From CAZPQK01 sp964588695 (GTDB lineage Bacteria; Krumholzibacteriota; Krumholzibacteriia; WVZY01; JAKEHA01): DNA of 64,000 nucleotides. The notes below the pieces were generated by a model. That model saw only the letters and a program-made list of their open reading frames with translations, made no database searches and was not told the DNA's origin. The translations under genes and the position numbers were made by a program. The stretch spans positions 107,296-171,295 of the forward strand of contig CAZPQK010000007.1 of NCBI GenBank assembly GCA_964588695.1. Direction: 5' to 3'. Positions 16,314-24,949 of the stretch are shown here, piece by piece (within the stretch, counting starts at the first letter, position 1; each line of letters begins with the position of its first letter).

Positions 16314-17696
16314 CTACTTGTGGAAATAAATGTTATCGATAAAGACAACCTGTGGACCACCGGAGATGATGATCTGTCCGATGTTTCCTTTTGTCGTCAA
16401 ACTTGCAAAGAAAGCCATCGGAATCTCCAAGCTACTCCACTGACCGGCGACAAACGGCGGTGTTGTGGTCGACGCAAGCGTCACCTCAGATTCGGTAGGC
16501 GGATTATTTGGCACGTCGTCAGGTCCGAAATCGACCAGCTTAACCCTAAACTGGAACCCTTCTGGTGCGAAAACATCCATATGGAAGTGCGTCATTTGCG
16601 ACGCGTCGACGGTTGGCGTAGACCCAGGGTGCACCCGAATCTCGATACCAGCGAAACCCAGATTGGTGTAAACCTTGGTTAAGTTGCCCGCAATCGCGAC
16701 GTCAAAAAGAGTCGGATACGGCGCGGACCAATCTGCAACAAACTTGTCCACGGCGACATCGGCATAGACATCGCTAAAGATCGAAACCACATCCTCTGCC
16801 GGAACCGTCGGTGTTGGCGCGGGCGTACTCGGCGCGTCGATGACGCTGAAAGAAATCGTTCCTACCACGTCCACATCCCCCAACCGAGCGGTTACGTCGG
16901 CCGCGCCCGGCCCCACGACTCGGATGCCGGTGGCAGTTGGTCTCACAACGCTATCGTCGGTCGAAAAGAACGTAAAGTATCCCGGCATATGACTAACGAC
17001 GACTGTCCCGCTTCCCACATCGAAACTGGTTTCGGTACCGGTGATACTCGCCGCCGCGCCAACAACCGTGGAACGATTCTGGGCCGGCATGGTCGGCTGC
17101 GGATTGCCGATGCTGGGGTTGTTTACAAACCGAATGTCGTCAAACCAGATCTTCGAACCCACTCCAGTCTCATCGCCTTCAGCAAAAAAGAACAGGCCGC
17201 CTTCGGTCGAAAGTCGGGCCGCAAGTGGGATCGGAATAAAAAAACGAGTCCAAGTGGTGGTCAGAGGGATGTTTCGACGCTCGGCCGTGTACAGCGAGCC
17301 GCCAGTGTTATCGTTCCCAAAGCCCGCAACATCAAGTGTAATGGGAACGTCTGACTTCGCCCAAAACGCCAGTGCGTTATAGACCGAGAAATCACGAACG
17401 CGGTCGGTGGTAAATGCGCCACCAGCGTAGTCAGCGCCCTGGCTTCCGGCAACAGGCGGAACCGTAACAAGTAGCGCTGTAGACCCAGACTGCACGTCGC
17501 CGGTAGTAAGTTGCACGGCGTCCAGCTTCGAACCGGCGAACGCCTGAAAAATAACCGAGCTTCCAAAGTCGTCGCCAAACACCAACGGATCAGTGTTTCC
17601 GGGAGCAAACATCAGGTCGCTAGTGTCACGCGTGCAGCCAGCTACCGCAACCAGCAGAGACAAACCAACTACCAGAACGATTGATTTGCGGCACAT
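16314..17696 (-). CDS. Glycan-binding-like lipoprotein, CBM-Ig-CBM
   Basis: 460-aa lipoprotein (lipobox AVAGC, Cys 21). The first half (about 40-200) is a beta-sandwich ending in KIWFDDIRFVNN. A bacterial Ig-like domain follows at about 215-310. The C-terminal module, from about 320, begins EDVVSIFSDVYADVAVD and ends VVFIDNIYFHK. Modules with a VxxIFSDxY opening also occur in laminarin-utilisation proteins of Bacteroidota, so a surface glycan-binding protein is the best guess. No catalytic motif is visible. The ATG at 17696 has a GGAGG box; the longer frame to 17801 does not. It is first in the leftward operon with GH16 and the importer. Confidence 0.7.
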   Translation of the reverse strand: MCRKSIVLVVGLSLLVAVAGCTRDTSDLMFAPGNTDPLVFGDDFGSSVIFQAFAGSKLDAVQLTTGDVQSGSTALLVTVPPVAGSQGADYAGGAFTTDRVRDFSVYNALAFWAKSDVPITLDVAGFGNDNTGGSLYTAERRNIPLTTTWTRFFIPIPLAARLSTEGGLFFFAEGDETGVGSKIWFDDIRFVNNPSIGNPQPTMPAQNRSTVVGAAASITGTETSFDVGSGTVVVSHMPGYFTFFSTDDSVVRPTATGIRVVGPGAADVTARLGDVDVVGTISFSVIDAPSTPAPTPTVPAEDVVSIFSDVYADVAVDKFVADWSAPYPTLFDVAIAGNLTKVYTNLGFAGIEIRVHPGSTPTVDASQMTHFHMDVFAPEGFQFRVKLVDFGPDDVPNNPPTESEVTLASTTTPPFVAGQWSSLEIPMAFFASLTTKGNIGQIIISGGPQVVFIDNIYFHK

Positions 17697-17814
17697 GCGC
17701 TGCCTCCGATTTGACACGGACATATGATTTGGATTACTCAGGGTCAAACGGATGCTTCCGCGTAGGATCAAGCTGCGAGCTAGCGTTACGATGCAAACCA
17801 ACGTAAGTCGCGGC

Positions 17815-17830
17815 TATAACTTTGGTTATA
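17815..17830. promoter_or_regulatory. AT-rich palindrome in divergent promoter region
   Basis: tataac, a 4-base spacer and gttata form a perfect 6+6 inverted repeat in the 278-base gap between the divergent importer/GH16 operon and the phosphorylase gene. Its position suits an operator controlling both. This is pattern only; it differs from the palindrome at 5148-5167. Confidence 0.25.
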
Positions 17831-17974
17831 TGATGCCGCCTCTACTATCATCGCCGCAGTTGGGTACCCAGTCAAGGGGCAACTTCGTATAAGGTTGGAA
17901 TGCTTGATCTTAGCTCGCCACTTGGGCATCATACGTGATCCCTACACCGTCTCAAATAGACCAATAAGGTAAGC

Positions 17975-20900
17975 ATGACCACACGGCCCACACGCATCGG
18001 ACTTCCTCAGATCCCCAGTCGAGATCAATCGATCGCGGGTGAACTACTGGCATGGCGGGGAGCCACCTACTATCAAATTTCCGGCTACGATCAGTTAGAC
18101 CCATTCCTGACCACACTGGTTAGCGATGACGAGTTGTGGTTGTTCGTGTCATCAACCGGTGGGATCACCGCGGGACGGAGCGATGCATCGCGTTCGGTAT
18201 TTCCTTACGAAACCGTCGATCGCTTGCATCGATCCGTAGGGCACACGGGACCGCGAACGGTGGTGCGACACATCGCCGACAATGTCGACTCGGTTTGGGA
18301 ACCGTTCTCGCCGGATGGCAGAAGCAAGTACGACATTGATCGTAGGCTACTGAAACACGAGCTGGGTTGCGAACTATGGTTTGAGGAAACTAATCACACG
18401 CTGGGAATGACTTACCGTTACGGCTGGGCGCCGGCCGGAAAGCTCGGATGGGTCCGCACGAGCGAGTTGGCCAACAACACCGATTCGCCGCAGAAGGTTT
18501 CAGTACTCGACGGCGTTAACAACGTTTTTCCGCCGGGCGTTCCCCAATCCCTGCACGACAACTCAAGCTGCCTTGTCGACGCGTATCGAACCAGTGAGTG
18601 CGTCGACGGCACCGCGCTTTACCGACTGACGTCGGTGATCGTTGACCGCGCCGAAGCCAGCGAAGCACTGCGGACCGCCGCCGCCTGGCATTGTGGTGTC
18701 GACGCGCCGGTCACGCTGTCCGCTTCCTGGGAAGAGTTCATCCGAACCGGACAACTCGACATCGAGAACGAGTTGCATGGCAAGCGCGCAAGCTATCTAC
18801 TGCACCTGGAAAAGACCATCGGTGCGCGAAAGGCCGAGACCTGGCAACTGGCAGTAGACACCGATCTTACCCACGGCGACCTTTCTCGATTGCAGAAGCT
18901 AAGGCACAAGATCACGAGCGAAAAGGTACAGGCTGCCATTGCTAGCTGCCGCAATGGACTGCGTCGACTACTCGGCGCAGGTGATGCGTTTCAAACAACA
19001 GCGGCGACGAATGTAACGGTTCATCATGTCGCAAACGTCTTGTTTAATGTTGCCCGCGGAGGCTTGCCGCCACAGAACTACACCGTCACCGTACGGGACT
19101 TTCGGCGCGCGTTGGGTAGGCGAAACCAGGCGACTGTCGTTGCGCACTGTATTTGGCTCGAATCTCTTCCCGACGAAATCCGACACGACGACCTCATCGC
19201 CTCGGCCGCCTCAACCGGGGACGCCACTCTGGTTCGGCTTTGCGAGGAATATCTTCCCCTTGTCTTTTCTCGTCGTCACGGCGATCCGTCACGTCCGTGG
19301 AACAAGTTTTCCATCGTCATGGAAAACGACGATGGGTCGCAGCGATTTGCCTATCAAGGCAACTGGCGCGATATCTTTCAAAACTGGGAGGCGCTGTGTA
19401 GAAGTTTTCCCGAACTAATCGAACCCATCATCGCAAAATTTGTTAACGCCAGCACCGTCGACGGGTTTAACCCCTACCGTATCGACCAGGACGGCATTGA
19501 CTGGGAAGTGCCGGACCGTAACGATCCCTGGAGCTCGATCGGCTACTGGGGTGACCACCAAATAGTTTACCTGCTTAAGCTTCTGGAAGCGTCTCGGTCC
19601 CACCACCCCAAGCAACTCGGCGAGATGCTCTCTTCCAACCGGTTCACATTCGCCGACGTACCCTACGCAATCCGGCCGTATCCGGAGATGGTCGCCAACC
19701 CGCAGGACACCATCGTCTTTGACAACCAGCGCCAGGCGCACATCGACGAGCGAGTCGCAAGCATCGGCACCGATGGCCGACTCCGCATCGACAGCGACGG
19801 CATCGTCCGCACCAACCTTTGCGAAAAGCTACTCATTCCAATTCTCGCGAAAGTTTCCAACCTGGTTCCCGGTGGTGGAATCTGGATGAACACACTTCGC
19901 CCGGAGTGGAACGACGCCAACAATGCGTTGGTAGGCAACGGTGTTTCGGTGGTTACCGCGTGCTATCTGTATCGTCATCTCGGTTTTGTTTCCGCTCTCT
20001 TGCGGGACAGCACAGCCGATCATTTGTCTCTGTCGCAAGCCACAGTGGATTGGATGCGCGCGGTCCGCGACGCGTTGGCCGGCATTCCGACCGAGCCAAC
20101 ACAGGGCAAGTCTTTGCGCAAGTCGATCGACGCGCTGGGTCTTGCGTTCAGCAAGTATCGCGAGCGAGTGTACGAGGAGAGTTCGCCGCGCACACAGGTG
20201 TCCTCCGCAGAGATTGTTGGACTACTGGAAGATTGCCGAAGCGCCACAGCCGACACAATTAGGGCTAACCGTCGGAAGGACGGGCTCTACCACGCCTACA
20301 ACCTGCTTCACCTGGGATCCGACAGCGCGCACGTCACGCACCTTGAGCAAATGCTCGAAGGTCAAGTGGCAGCGCTAAGCAGCGGGTTGGTCGCCCCTCA
20401 AGAAGCGGTAGCGTTGCTGGACGCTATGCGCCATAGCCCGCTCTACCGCGAAGACCTCCACACCTACATGCTGTATCCCGTGAAACACCTAAAGACGTTT
20501 GTGGAAATGAACCGCGCTCCCGACGACCTGTTGCAACAAACGCCCACGCTTGCAAAGCGAATCAGTGTTGGCGACACGAGTATTCTTGAGCGCGATACAA
20601 GTGGCCAGTTGCGCTTCCACGCAGACTTTCGTAACGCCGCGGCGCTAGAAGAACGGATCGCCGATCTTCCCTCCGAAGAACGTGCTGCTTTGCTAGCCGC
20701 GTACGAGTCGGTGTTTCATCACAAAGCGTTCACCGGCCGGTCAGGCACGATGTTCGGCTACGAAGGCATCGGTAGCGTGTACTGGCACATGAACGCTAAG
20801 CTTGTTCTTGCGGTTCAAGAAGTGTACGAACGTGCCCTAAGCACCGAAAGTGACGCAATCGTAGACACCCTGCGCGGACACTACTACCGATGTCGCGACG

Positions 20901-21364
20901 GACTTGGTTTTACCAAGTCGCCCAGCGAGTTTGGAGCACTCCCCCTGGATCCGTACTCGCACACCCCAATGACGGGTGGGGCCAAACAACCAGGAACCAC
21001 TGGCGCGGTCAAAGAAGAGATCCTCGCTCGCTGGGGCGAGTTGGGGGTACGCGTTCGCGATGGTGAAGTCCATTTCGCATTCGACCTGCTACCACGCGCG
21101 GAATTCTTAAAGAAGCCAACACTCTTTGAATTCATCGACGCAGAGGGAATAAGTCGCTCGTTCGAACTCCCCGCCGACACGCTGGCGTTCACATATTGTC
21201 AAGTTCCGGTCGTCTATCACGCCAACGGCAACCCGTCGCTAGCCGTGTCTTTATCGGACGGATCCCGCGAGGAGTTCGATCAGGCCAGACTGCCCGCCAG
21301 GTGGTCTCGCGAATTGTTCCGACGCACCCATCGCATCACCCGGATCGACGTTTGCGGTGCGTAG
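17975..21364 (+). CDS. Putative beta-1,3-oligoglucan phosphorylase (GH149-like)
   Basis: 1129-aa cytoplasmic protein with no signal peptide. Size and layout fit the large inverting disaccharide/oligosaccharide phosphorylases: an N-terminal beta-sandwich at about 25-280, a helical linker, and an (alpha/alpha)6 barrel whose core holds Trp/Asp-rich blocks (QGNWRDIFQNWEAL, FNPYRIDQDGIDWE near residue 500, DPWSSIGYWGDHQ, GGGIWMNTLRPEWNDANNAL). GH94 itself is shorter. GH149, described for Euglena and bacterial beta-1,3-glucan phosphorylases of about this length, is the closest match I can name, with GH161 as alternative. It would release glucose 1-phosphate from imported oligoglucans. It is divergent from the importer operon, alone on its transcript, with an AAGG box before the ATG. 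Family call is from memory of motifs, not a search. Confidence 0.65.
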   Translation: MTTRPTRIGLPQIPSRDQSIAGELLAWRGATYYQISGYDQLDPFLTTLVSDDELWLFVSSTGGITAGRSDASRSVFPYETVDRLHRSVGHTGPRTVVRHIADNVDSVWEPFSPDGRSKYDIDRRLLKHELGCELWFEETNHTLGMTYRYGWAPAGKLGWVRTSELANNTDSPQKVSVLDGVNNVFPPGVPQSLHDNSSCLVDAYRTSECVDGTALYRLTSVIVDRAEASEALRTAAAWHCGVDAPVTLSASWEEFIRTGQLDIENELHGKRASYLLHLEKTIGARKAETWQLAVDTDLTHGDLSRLQKLRHKITSEKVQAAIASCRNGLRRLLGAGDAFQTTAATNVTVHHVANVLFNVARGGLPPQNYTVTVRDFRRALGRRNQATVVAHCIWLESLPDEIRHDDLIASAASTGDATLVRLCEEYLPLVFSRRHGDPSRPWNKFSIVMENDDGSQRFAYQGNWRDIFQNWEALCRSFPELIEPIIAKFVNASTVDGFNPYRIDQDGIDWEVPDRNDPWSSIGYWGDHQIVYLLKLLEASRSHHPKQLGEMLSSNRFTFADVPYAIRPYPEMVANPQDTIVFDNQRQAHIDERVASIGTDGRLRIDSDGIVRTNLCEKLLIPILAKVSNLVPGGGIWMNTLRPEWNDANNALVGNGVSVVTACYLYRHLGFVSALLRDSTADHLSLSQATVDWMRAVRDALAGIPTEPTQGKSLRKSIDALGLAFSKYRERVYEESSPRTQVSSAEIVGLLEDCRSATADTIRANRRKDGLYHAYNLLHLGSDSAHVTHLEQMLEGQVAALSSGLVAPQEAVALLDAMRHSPLYREDLHTYMLYPVKHLKTFVEMNRAPDDLLQQTPTLAKRISVGDTSILERDTSGQLRFHADFRNAAALEERIADLPSEERAALLAAYESVFHHKAFTGRSGTMFGYEGIGSVYWHMNAKLVLAVQEVYERALSTESDAIVDTLRGHYYRCRDGLGFTKSPSEFGALPLDPYSHTPMTGGAKQPGTTGAVKEEILARWGELGVRVRDGEVHFAFDLLPRAEFLKKPTLFEFIDAEGISRSFELPADTLAFTYCQVPVVYHANGNPSLAVSLSDGSREEFDQARLPARWSRELFRRTHRITRIDVCGA

Positions 21365-21517
21365 CCGCCGACAATTCCACCGGACCCCAAATAAGCGTTG
21401 AACCATCCCCGATTGTAGGGCGTCATATCATTTAGCCAGGCAAATGGGCATGGCAGCCGACCCGAGGATCTCCCTCCGGGACCTATAGAACCGCGTAACT
21501 GACTACGGAGGAACACG

Positions 21518-22069
21518 TTGCAAGAGCAGCAGTTGATTGCTGGCGTTCTCGCGGGAGATCCGCGAGCCGAGCGCGAGCTCTACGACCTGCACGTGGATCG
21601 TGTATACCGGTTGGCCTATCGCATGACTGGAGACCCACAAATGGCCGAGGACTATACCCAGGAAACCTTCATCCGCACCTTTGGAAAACTGGACACTTTT
21701 CAGGGCCGGTCGGCGTTGGGCACCTGGATTCATTCAATCGCGGTCTCGGTCGTGCTGGACGGTCTGCGCAAAGTCAAGCGGTTGCGCAACCGCGAAACCG
21801 AGGTCGCCGATGGAATCTCCGACTTTCCCGGGAGACCCGCGCCCGATACGTCGCTGAAGCTGCGTCTTCACAACGCGATTGATCGGTTACCCGAAGAGAT
21901 GCGCGTCGTTGTTGTGATGCACGACATCGAAGGCTTTAAGCATCACGAAATATCAGAAGCGATTGGCGTCCCGGTTGGGACCACCAAGTCGCGACTGTTT
22001 CGCGCGCGGCAAATTCTAAGAGATGCACTCGGCGGCACAGAAGGCTTCGCGCAGGAGGATCTACGATGA
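21518..22069 (+). CDS. ECF sigma factor (RpoE-like)
   Basis: 183-aa sigma-70 family member of the extracytoplasmic-function group. Region 2 is visible as MAEDYTQETFIRTFGKL and FQGRSALGTWIHSIA. Region 4 (about 120-175) contains LPEEMRVVVVMHDIEGFKHHEISEA and GVPVGTTKSRLFRARQ; these are two adjacent parts of one helix-turn-helix block. The start is TTG behind a strong GGAGG box at normal spacing. It heads a four-gene operon and overlaps the anti-sigma candidate by 4 bases, so it probably autoregulates. It is not closely related to the three kinase-linked ECF factors elsewhere in the window. Confidence 0.93.
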   Translation: MQEQQLIAGVLAGDPRAERELYDLHVDRVYRLAYRMTGDPQMAEDYTQETFIRTFGKLDTFQGRSALGTWIHSIAVSVVLDGLRKVKRLRNRETEVADGISDFPGRPAPDTSLKLRLHNAIDRLPEEMRVVVVMHDIEGFKHHEISEAIGVPVGTTKSRLFRARQILRDALGGTEGFAQEDLR

Positions 22070-22755
22070 ACGACGAACACAACGACAGATTCGTCGAACA
22101 ACTTAAGACAGCGGCGAGCGACTATAATGCCCCGCCGGAAACGCCACGCGACCGTATGTGGGCGCAAATTGATGCCGCCCGCGTCGATACGCGCGGCAAG
22201 AACTCCGAGAATATCGTTGACGCTCGCTCGCGCTTTCGCAAGCGCAGCATGCTGATGGGAATGAGTGCTGCGGCAGTGACGGCAGCCGTGTTGTTGATTG
22301 GGTTTGCGATTGGACGCTACACAGCGGTTCCCCCAGAGGACACCGCCAGCTTCCCCCAACAAGATTCAACCAACATCGTGGATATTCTTGATCCGCCTTC
22401 GGGGCGCGGTAGCGCAACCACCAACATTTACCAGTTGGCGGCAGCTCCCGTGATCGACAAAGCCGAGATTCTGTTGACGCATTTCAACTCCGGCGCCGAT
22501 GCCGACTACGCCGACCGCGCAAGCTCCCTGCTCGCCGACACTCGGCTGCTGCTGAACTCGCCAGCTGCGGACGACCCCGCGATGGGCAAGCTTCTTGGCG
22601 ACCTTGAGTTGATTCTCGCACAAATTGTGAACCTTTCCGACGACCGCGTCGACGAAAAGGAATGGATAGAGGAAAGCATTGACGACCGTTCGCTGCTACC
22701 GCGACTGCGCACCAGCACGAACACCAACGCAAACACCATGTTTAACTTCGAATGA
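22066..22755 (+). CDS. Membrane-anchored probable anti-sigma factor
   Basis: 229-aa protein with a soluble N-terminal region (1-60), one transmembrane helix (about 62-83, flanked by RFRKR) and a periplasmic C-terminal part (about 90-229). Topology and its position immediately after the ECF gene (4-base ATGA overlap) are those of an anti-sigma factor. The N-terminal region lacks the zinc HxxxCxxC motif, so this would be a non-zinc type. The periplasmic part has no domain I recognise; it is predicted helical and rich in Asp, Ala and Leu. It also overlaps the next gene by 4 bases. Confidence 0.65.
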   Translation: MNDEHNDRFVEQLKTAASDYNAPPETPRDRMWAQIDAARVDTRGKNSENIVDARSRFRKRSMLMGMSAAAVTAAVLLIGFAIGRYTAVPPEDTASFPQQDSTNIVDILDPPSGRGSATTNIYQLAAAPVIDKAEILLTHFNSGADADYADRASSLLADTRLLLNSPAADDPAMGKLLGDLELILAQIVNLSDDRVDEKEWIEESIDDRSLLPRLRTSTNTNANTMFNFE

Positions 22756-24074
22756 AGGGACGCGTCATGAAACCAATCGTTCGCACCTTGCTGCTGGCGG
22801 CAATCGTCGCCCTCATGGGCGCAGCCTTCGCGGCAGAAGCCGTGGCCGACGACGCCAGCGCCAAGGACTTGTTCAAGACCGCGATGAAACAGTTCAACAA
22901 AGACCGCTACTCGGACGCCGCCGACCAGTTTCGGCGTGTCTTCAACGAGTACGAAAAGTCTGAGTACGCCGCCGACGCTATGTACTGGTACTCGTATGCG
23001 ATGCTAAAGCTCGACGGTCGGGCCAACCTTCGCAACGCAAGAGCGCAGCTCGAGCAGGCGAAGAACACCTACAGCCGCAGAGAGCTCAACGACGACACCG
23101 ACGCCCTGTACCAGCGGATCCAGTCACGCCTGGCATCCATCGGAGATTCTGACGCTGCCGAGTGGGTCTCTGAACAGAGCGAGAAGATCGGCGAAGACAG
23201 AGACCTCGACGACATGGAGACCAAGATCTACGCGCTCGAAGGTCTTATGAACATGAACGAGGAAAGGGCGTTGCCGATTCTCAAGAAGGTGCTGTCCGAC
23301 CGCCGGGATTCACACGCCAGGCTGCGCGAAAAAGCGATGTTCTTGCTTTCTCAGCACCAAAGCGAAGAGAGCGTCGATATTCTTATGGATTCGGCCAAGA
23401 ACGACCCCAACGCTGAAGTTCGCGAAAAGGCAGTGTTTTGGATGTCGCAAACCCAATCCCCACGAGTAACAAAGTTCCTGGAGGAGCTTGCGCTCAACAA
23501 CGGCGATCAGCAGATTCAGGAAAAAGCAATCTTTGCGCTGTCTCAACACAACAGCGATGGGTCGTCCGAAATATTGCGGCGCATTGCTAAAGACCCCAAT
23601 GTGGCACACGAACTTCGCGCTAAATCGATCTTCTGGTTGGGTCAGCGCAAAGATACCGGGCCGTTCCTGATCACGCTATTCGACGAAGTCGACGACGACG
23701 AGCTTAAGGAGAAAGTCCTGTTCTCGGTTTCGCAGAGCGGTGATGGCGAGGCCGCCAAGTTTCTGGTCAGCGTTGCCAAAGACAAGAAGCACCCGACCGA
23801 AGTGCGGAAACAAGCTTTGTTTTGGGCGGGCCAGCAAGACCATATCAGTACCGAGGATCTAGTTACCACTTACCAGACCGTCACCGATCGGGAGTTTCGC
23901 GAGCACGTCATCTTTGTGATGTCACAACAACGCGGCGACAGCGGCCTGGACGCGATGATCAAGCTTGCTCGAAAAGAGCGTGACCCCGAACTGAAAAAGA
24001 AGTTTCTGTTTTGGATCGGTCAATCCAACAGCCAAAAGGCTGCGGACTTTCTGGAGGCGATCATCAATGAGTAA
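22752..24074 (+). CDS. Exported TPR + HEAT-repeat protein
   Basis: 440-aa protein with a signal peptide (about 6-33, AAEAVA). A CpoB/YbgF-like TPR segment follows at about 38-85 (AKDLFKTAMKQFNKDRYSDAADQF). Residues about 150-440 contain roughly eight HEAT-like repeats of about 32 residues sharing a (R/K)EKAxFWxSQ core. Such solenoids bind proteins and no enzymatic motif is present. The ATG overlaps the anti-sigma stop; a second ATG at 22767 gives a more conventional signal peptide. Probably a periplasmic scaffold or sensor working with the sigma/anti-sigma pair; the role is unknown. Confidence 0.75.
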   Translation: MKGRVMKPIVRTLLLAAIVALMGAAFAAEAVADDASAKDLFKTAMKQFNKDRYSDAADQFRRVFNEYEKSEYAADAMYWYSYAMLKLDGRANLRNARAQLEQAKNTYSRRELNDDTDALYQRIQSRLASIGDSDAAEWVSEQSEKIGEDRDLDDMETKIYALEGLMNMNEERALPILKKVLSDRRDSHARLREKAMFLLSQHQSEESVDILMDSAKNDPNAEVREKAVFWMSQTQSPRVTKFLEELALNNGDQQIQEKAIFALSQHNSDGSSEILRRIAKDPNVAHELRAKSIFWLGQRKDTGPFLITLFDEVDDDELKEKVLFSVSQSGDGEAAKFLVSVAKDKKHPTEVRKQALFWAGQQDHISTEDLVTTYQTVTDREFREHVIFVMSQQRGDSGLDAMIKLARKERDPELKKKFLFWIGQSNSQKAADFLEAIINE

Positions 24075-24891
24075 GCCATTGCGGATCGCGATGGTTCTGG
24101 TGGTGGCGATGGTGGCGTTGGCAAACACCACCCCCGCCACCGCCTCCCGAATCGACGACTCGATAAAGAAGACCAGAACCGGTTACATCCAGTTTGAGTT
24201 TCCCACCCGGGACGGCGTTGTCGGAAACGGGCGCAACGTGATTAGCACCGACGACGGACATTCCATGCGCATCAATCTGGACGACAACCAGATGCACTGC
24301 AACGATTGCGACGAATGGGACATTTATCGGCGGGAGTGCTCCGCGGGACCAGCCCGCGTACTAATGAAGGTCAAGAACCGCAAAGTAGTCGATATGCACG
24401 TTACCGTTGGTGCCATTAACCACGACATTGTGAACGACTACCAGGACCTCGGTACGATTCCCGTAACCGAGGCCGCCGATTACTTGCTGGATATGGCCGA
24501 AGACGCCGATCGGCGCGTCGTCGACGATGCGATGTTTGCCGCAACGCTGTCCGACGCTGTCATCTGGCCGCGACTGCTAGAGATTGCGCGCAACCGTGGC
24601 GCCGCCCAAAAGGTTCGAAAGTCGGCGGTGTTTTGGACCGGACAGATAGCAGGGCAAAAGGCCGTGGAAGGCCTTACGACTCTGGTGGACGACGACAGCA
24701 TGGAAATTGAAGTTCGTAAGTCGGCTATCTTTTCACTCTCGCAATGCCGAAACGTGGACAGCACAAAGCGACTTATTTCTGTCGTGCGAACCAATCGCCA
24801 TCCGCAGCTAATCAAGAGCGCGTTGTTCTGGCTGGCGCAGTCCGAAGAGGACGAAGCTCTAGCATTGTTCGAAGAAATTCTTACCAACTGA
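24067..24891 (+). CDS. Exported HEAT-repeat protein
   Basis: 274-aa protein with a signal peptide (about 1-27, PATASR) and an N-terminal region of about 120 residues that is not repeated and contains a CNDCDEWDIYRREC cluster with three Cys. Three to four HEAT-like repeats follow, with the same KSAxFWxxQ core as its upstream neighbour (RKSAVFWTGQ, RKSAIFSLSQ, KSALFWLAQ). It overlaps the preceding gene by 8 bases and ends the four-gene sigma operon. Probably a periplasmic paralogue or partner of 22752-24074. I cannot assign a biochemical function. Confidence 0.72.
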   Translation: MSKPLRIAMVLVVAMVALANTTPATASRIDDSIKKTRTGYIQFEFPTRDGVVGNGRNVISTDDGHSMRINLDDNQMHCNDCDEWDIYRRECSAGPARVLMKVKNRKVVDMHVTVGAINHDIVNDYQDLGTIPVTEAADYLLDMAEDADRRVVDDAMFAATLSDAVIWPRLLEIARNRGAAQKVRKSAVFWTGQIAGQKAVEGLTTLVDDDSMEIEVRKSAIFSLSQCRNVDSTKRLISVVRTNRHPQLIKSALFWLAQSEEDEALALFEEILTN

Positions 24892-24898
24892 TCGGCAG

Positions 24899-24934
24899 CA
24901 GCGTCGGTTTCGTGATGGGGCGAAGCCGACGCTG
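24899..24934. terminator. Long hairpin between convergent genes
   Basis: A 14-bp stem (24899-24912 with 24921-24934, one G-U pair) with an 8-base loop sits between the convergent HEAT-repeat gene and mgtE. T-runs are poor on both sides, so it may be a stem-type or factor-assisted terminator. Confidence 0.65.
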
Positions 24935-24949
24935 ACTGCAGAGACCTAC

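Noticed and set aside
16280..16360. Longer N-terminus for the GH16 lipoprotein
   Set aside because: It would overlap the upstream gene, lacks a ribosome site and buries the lipobox that the ATG at 16279 presents correctly.
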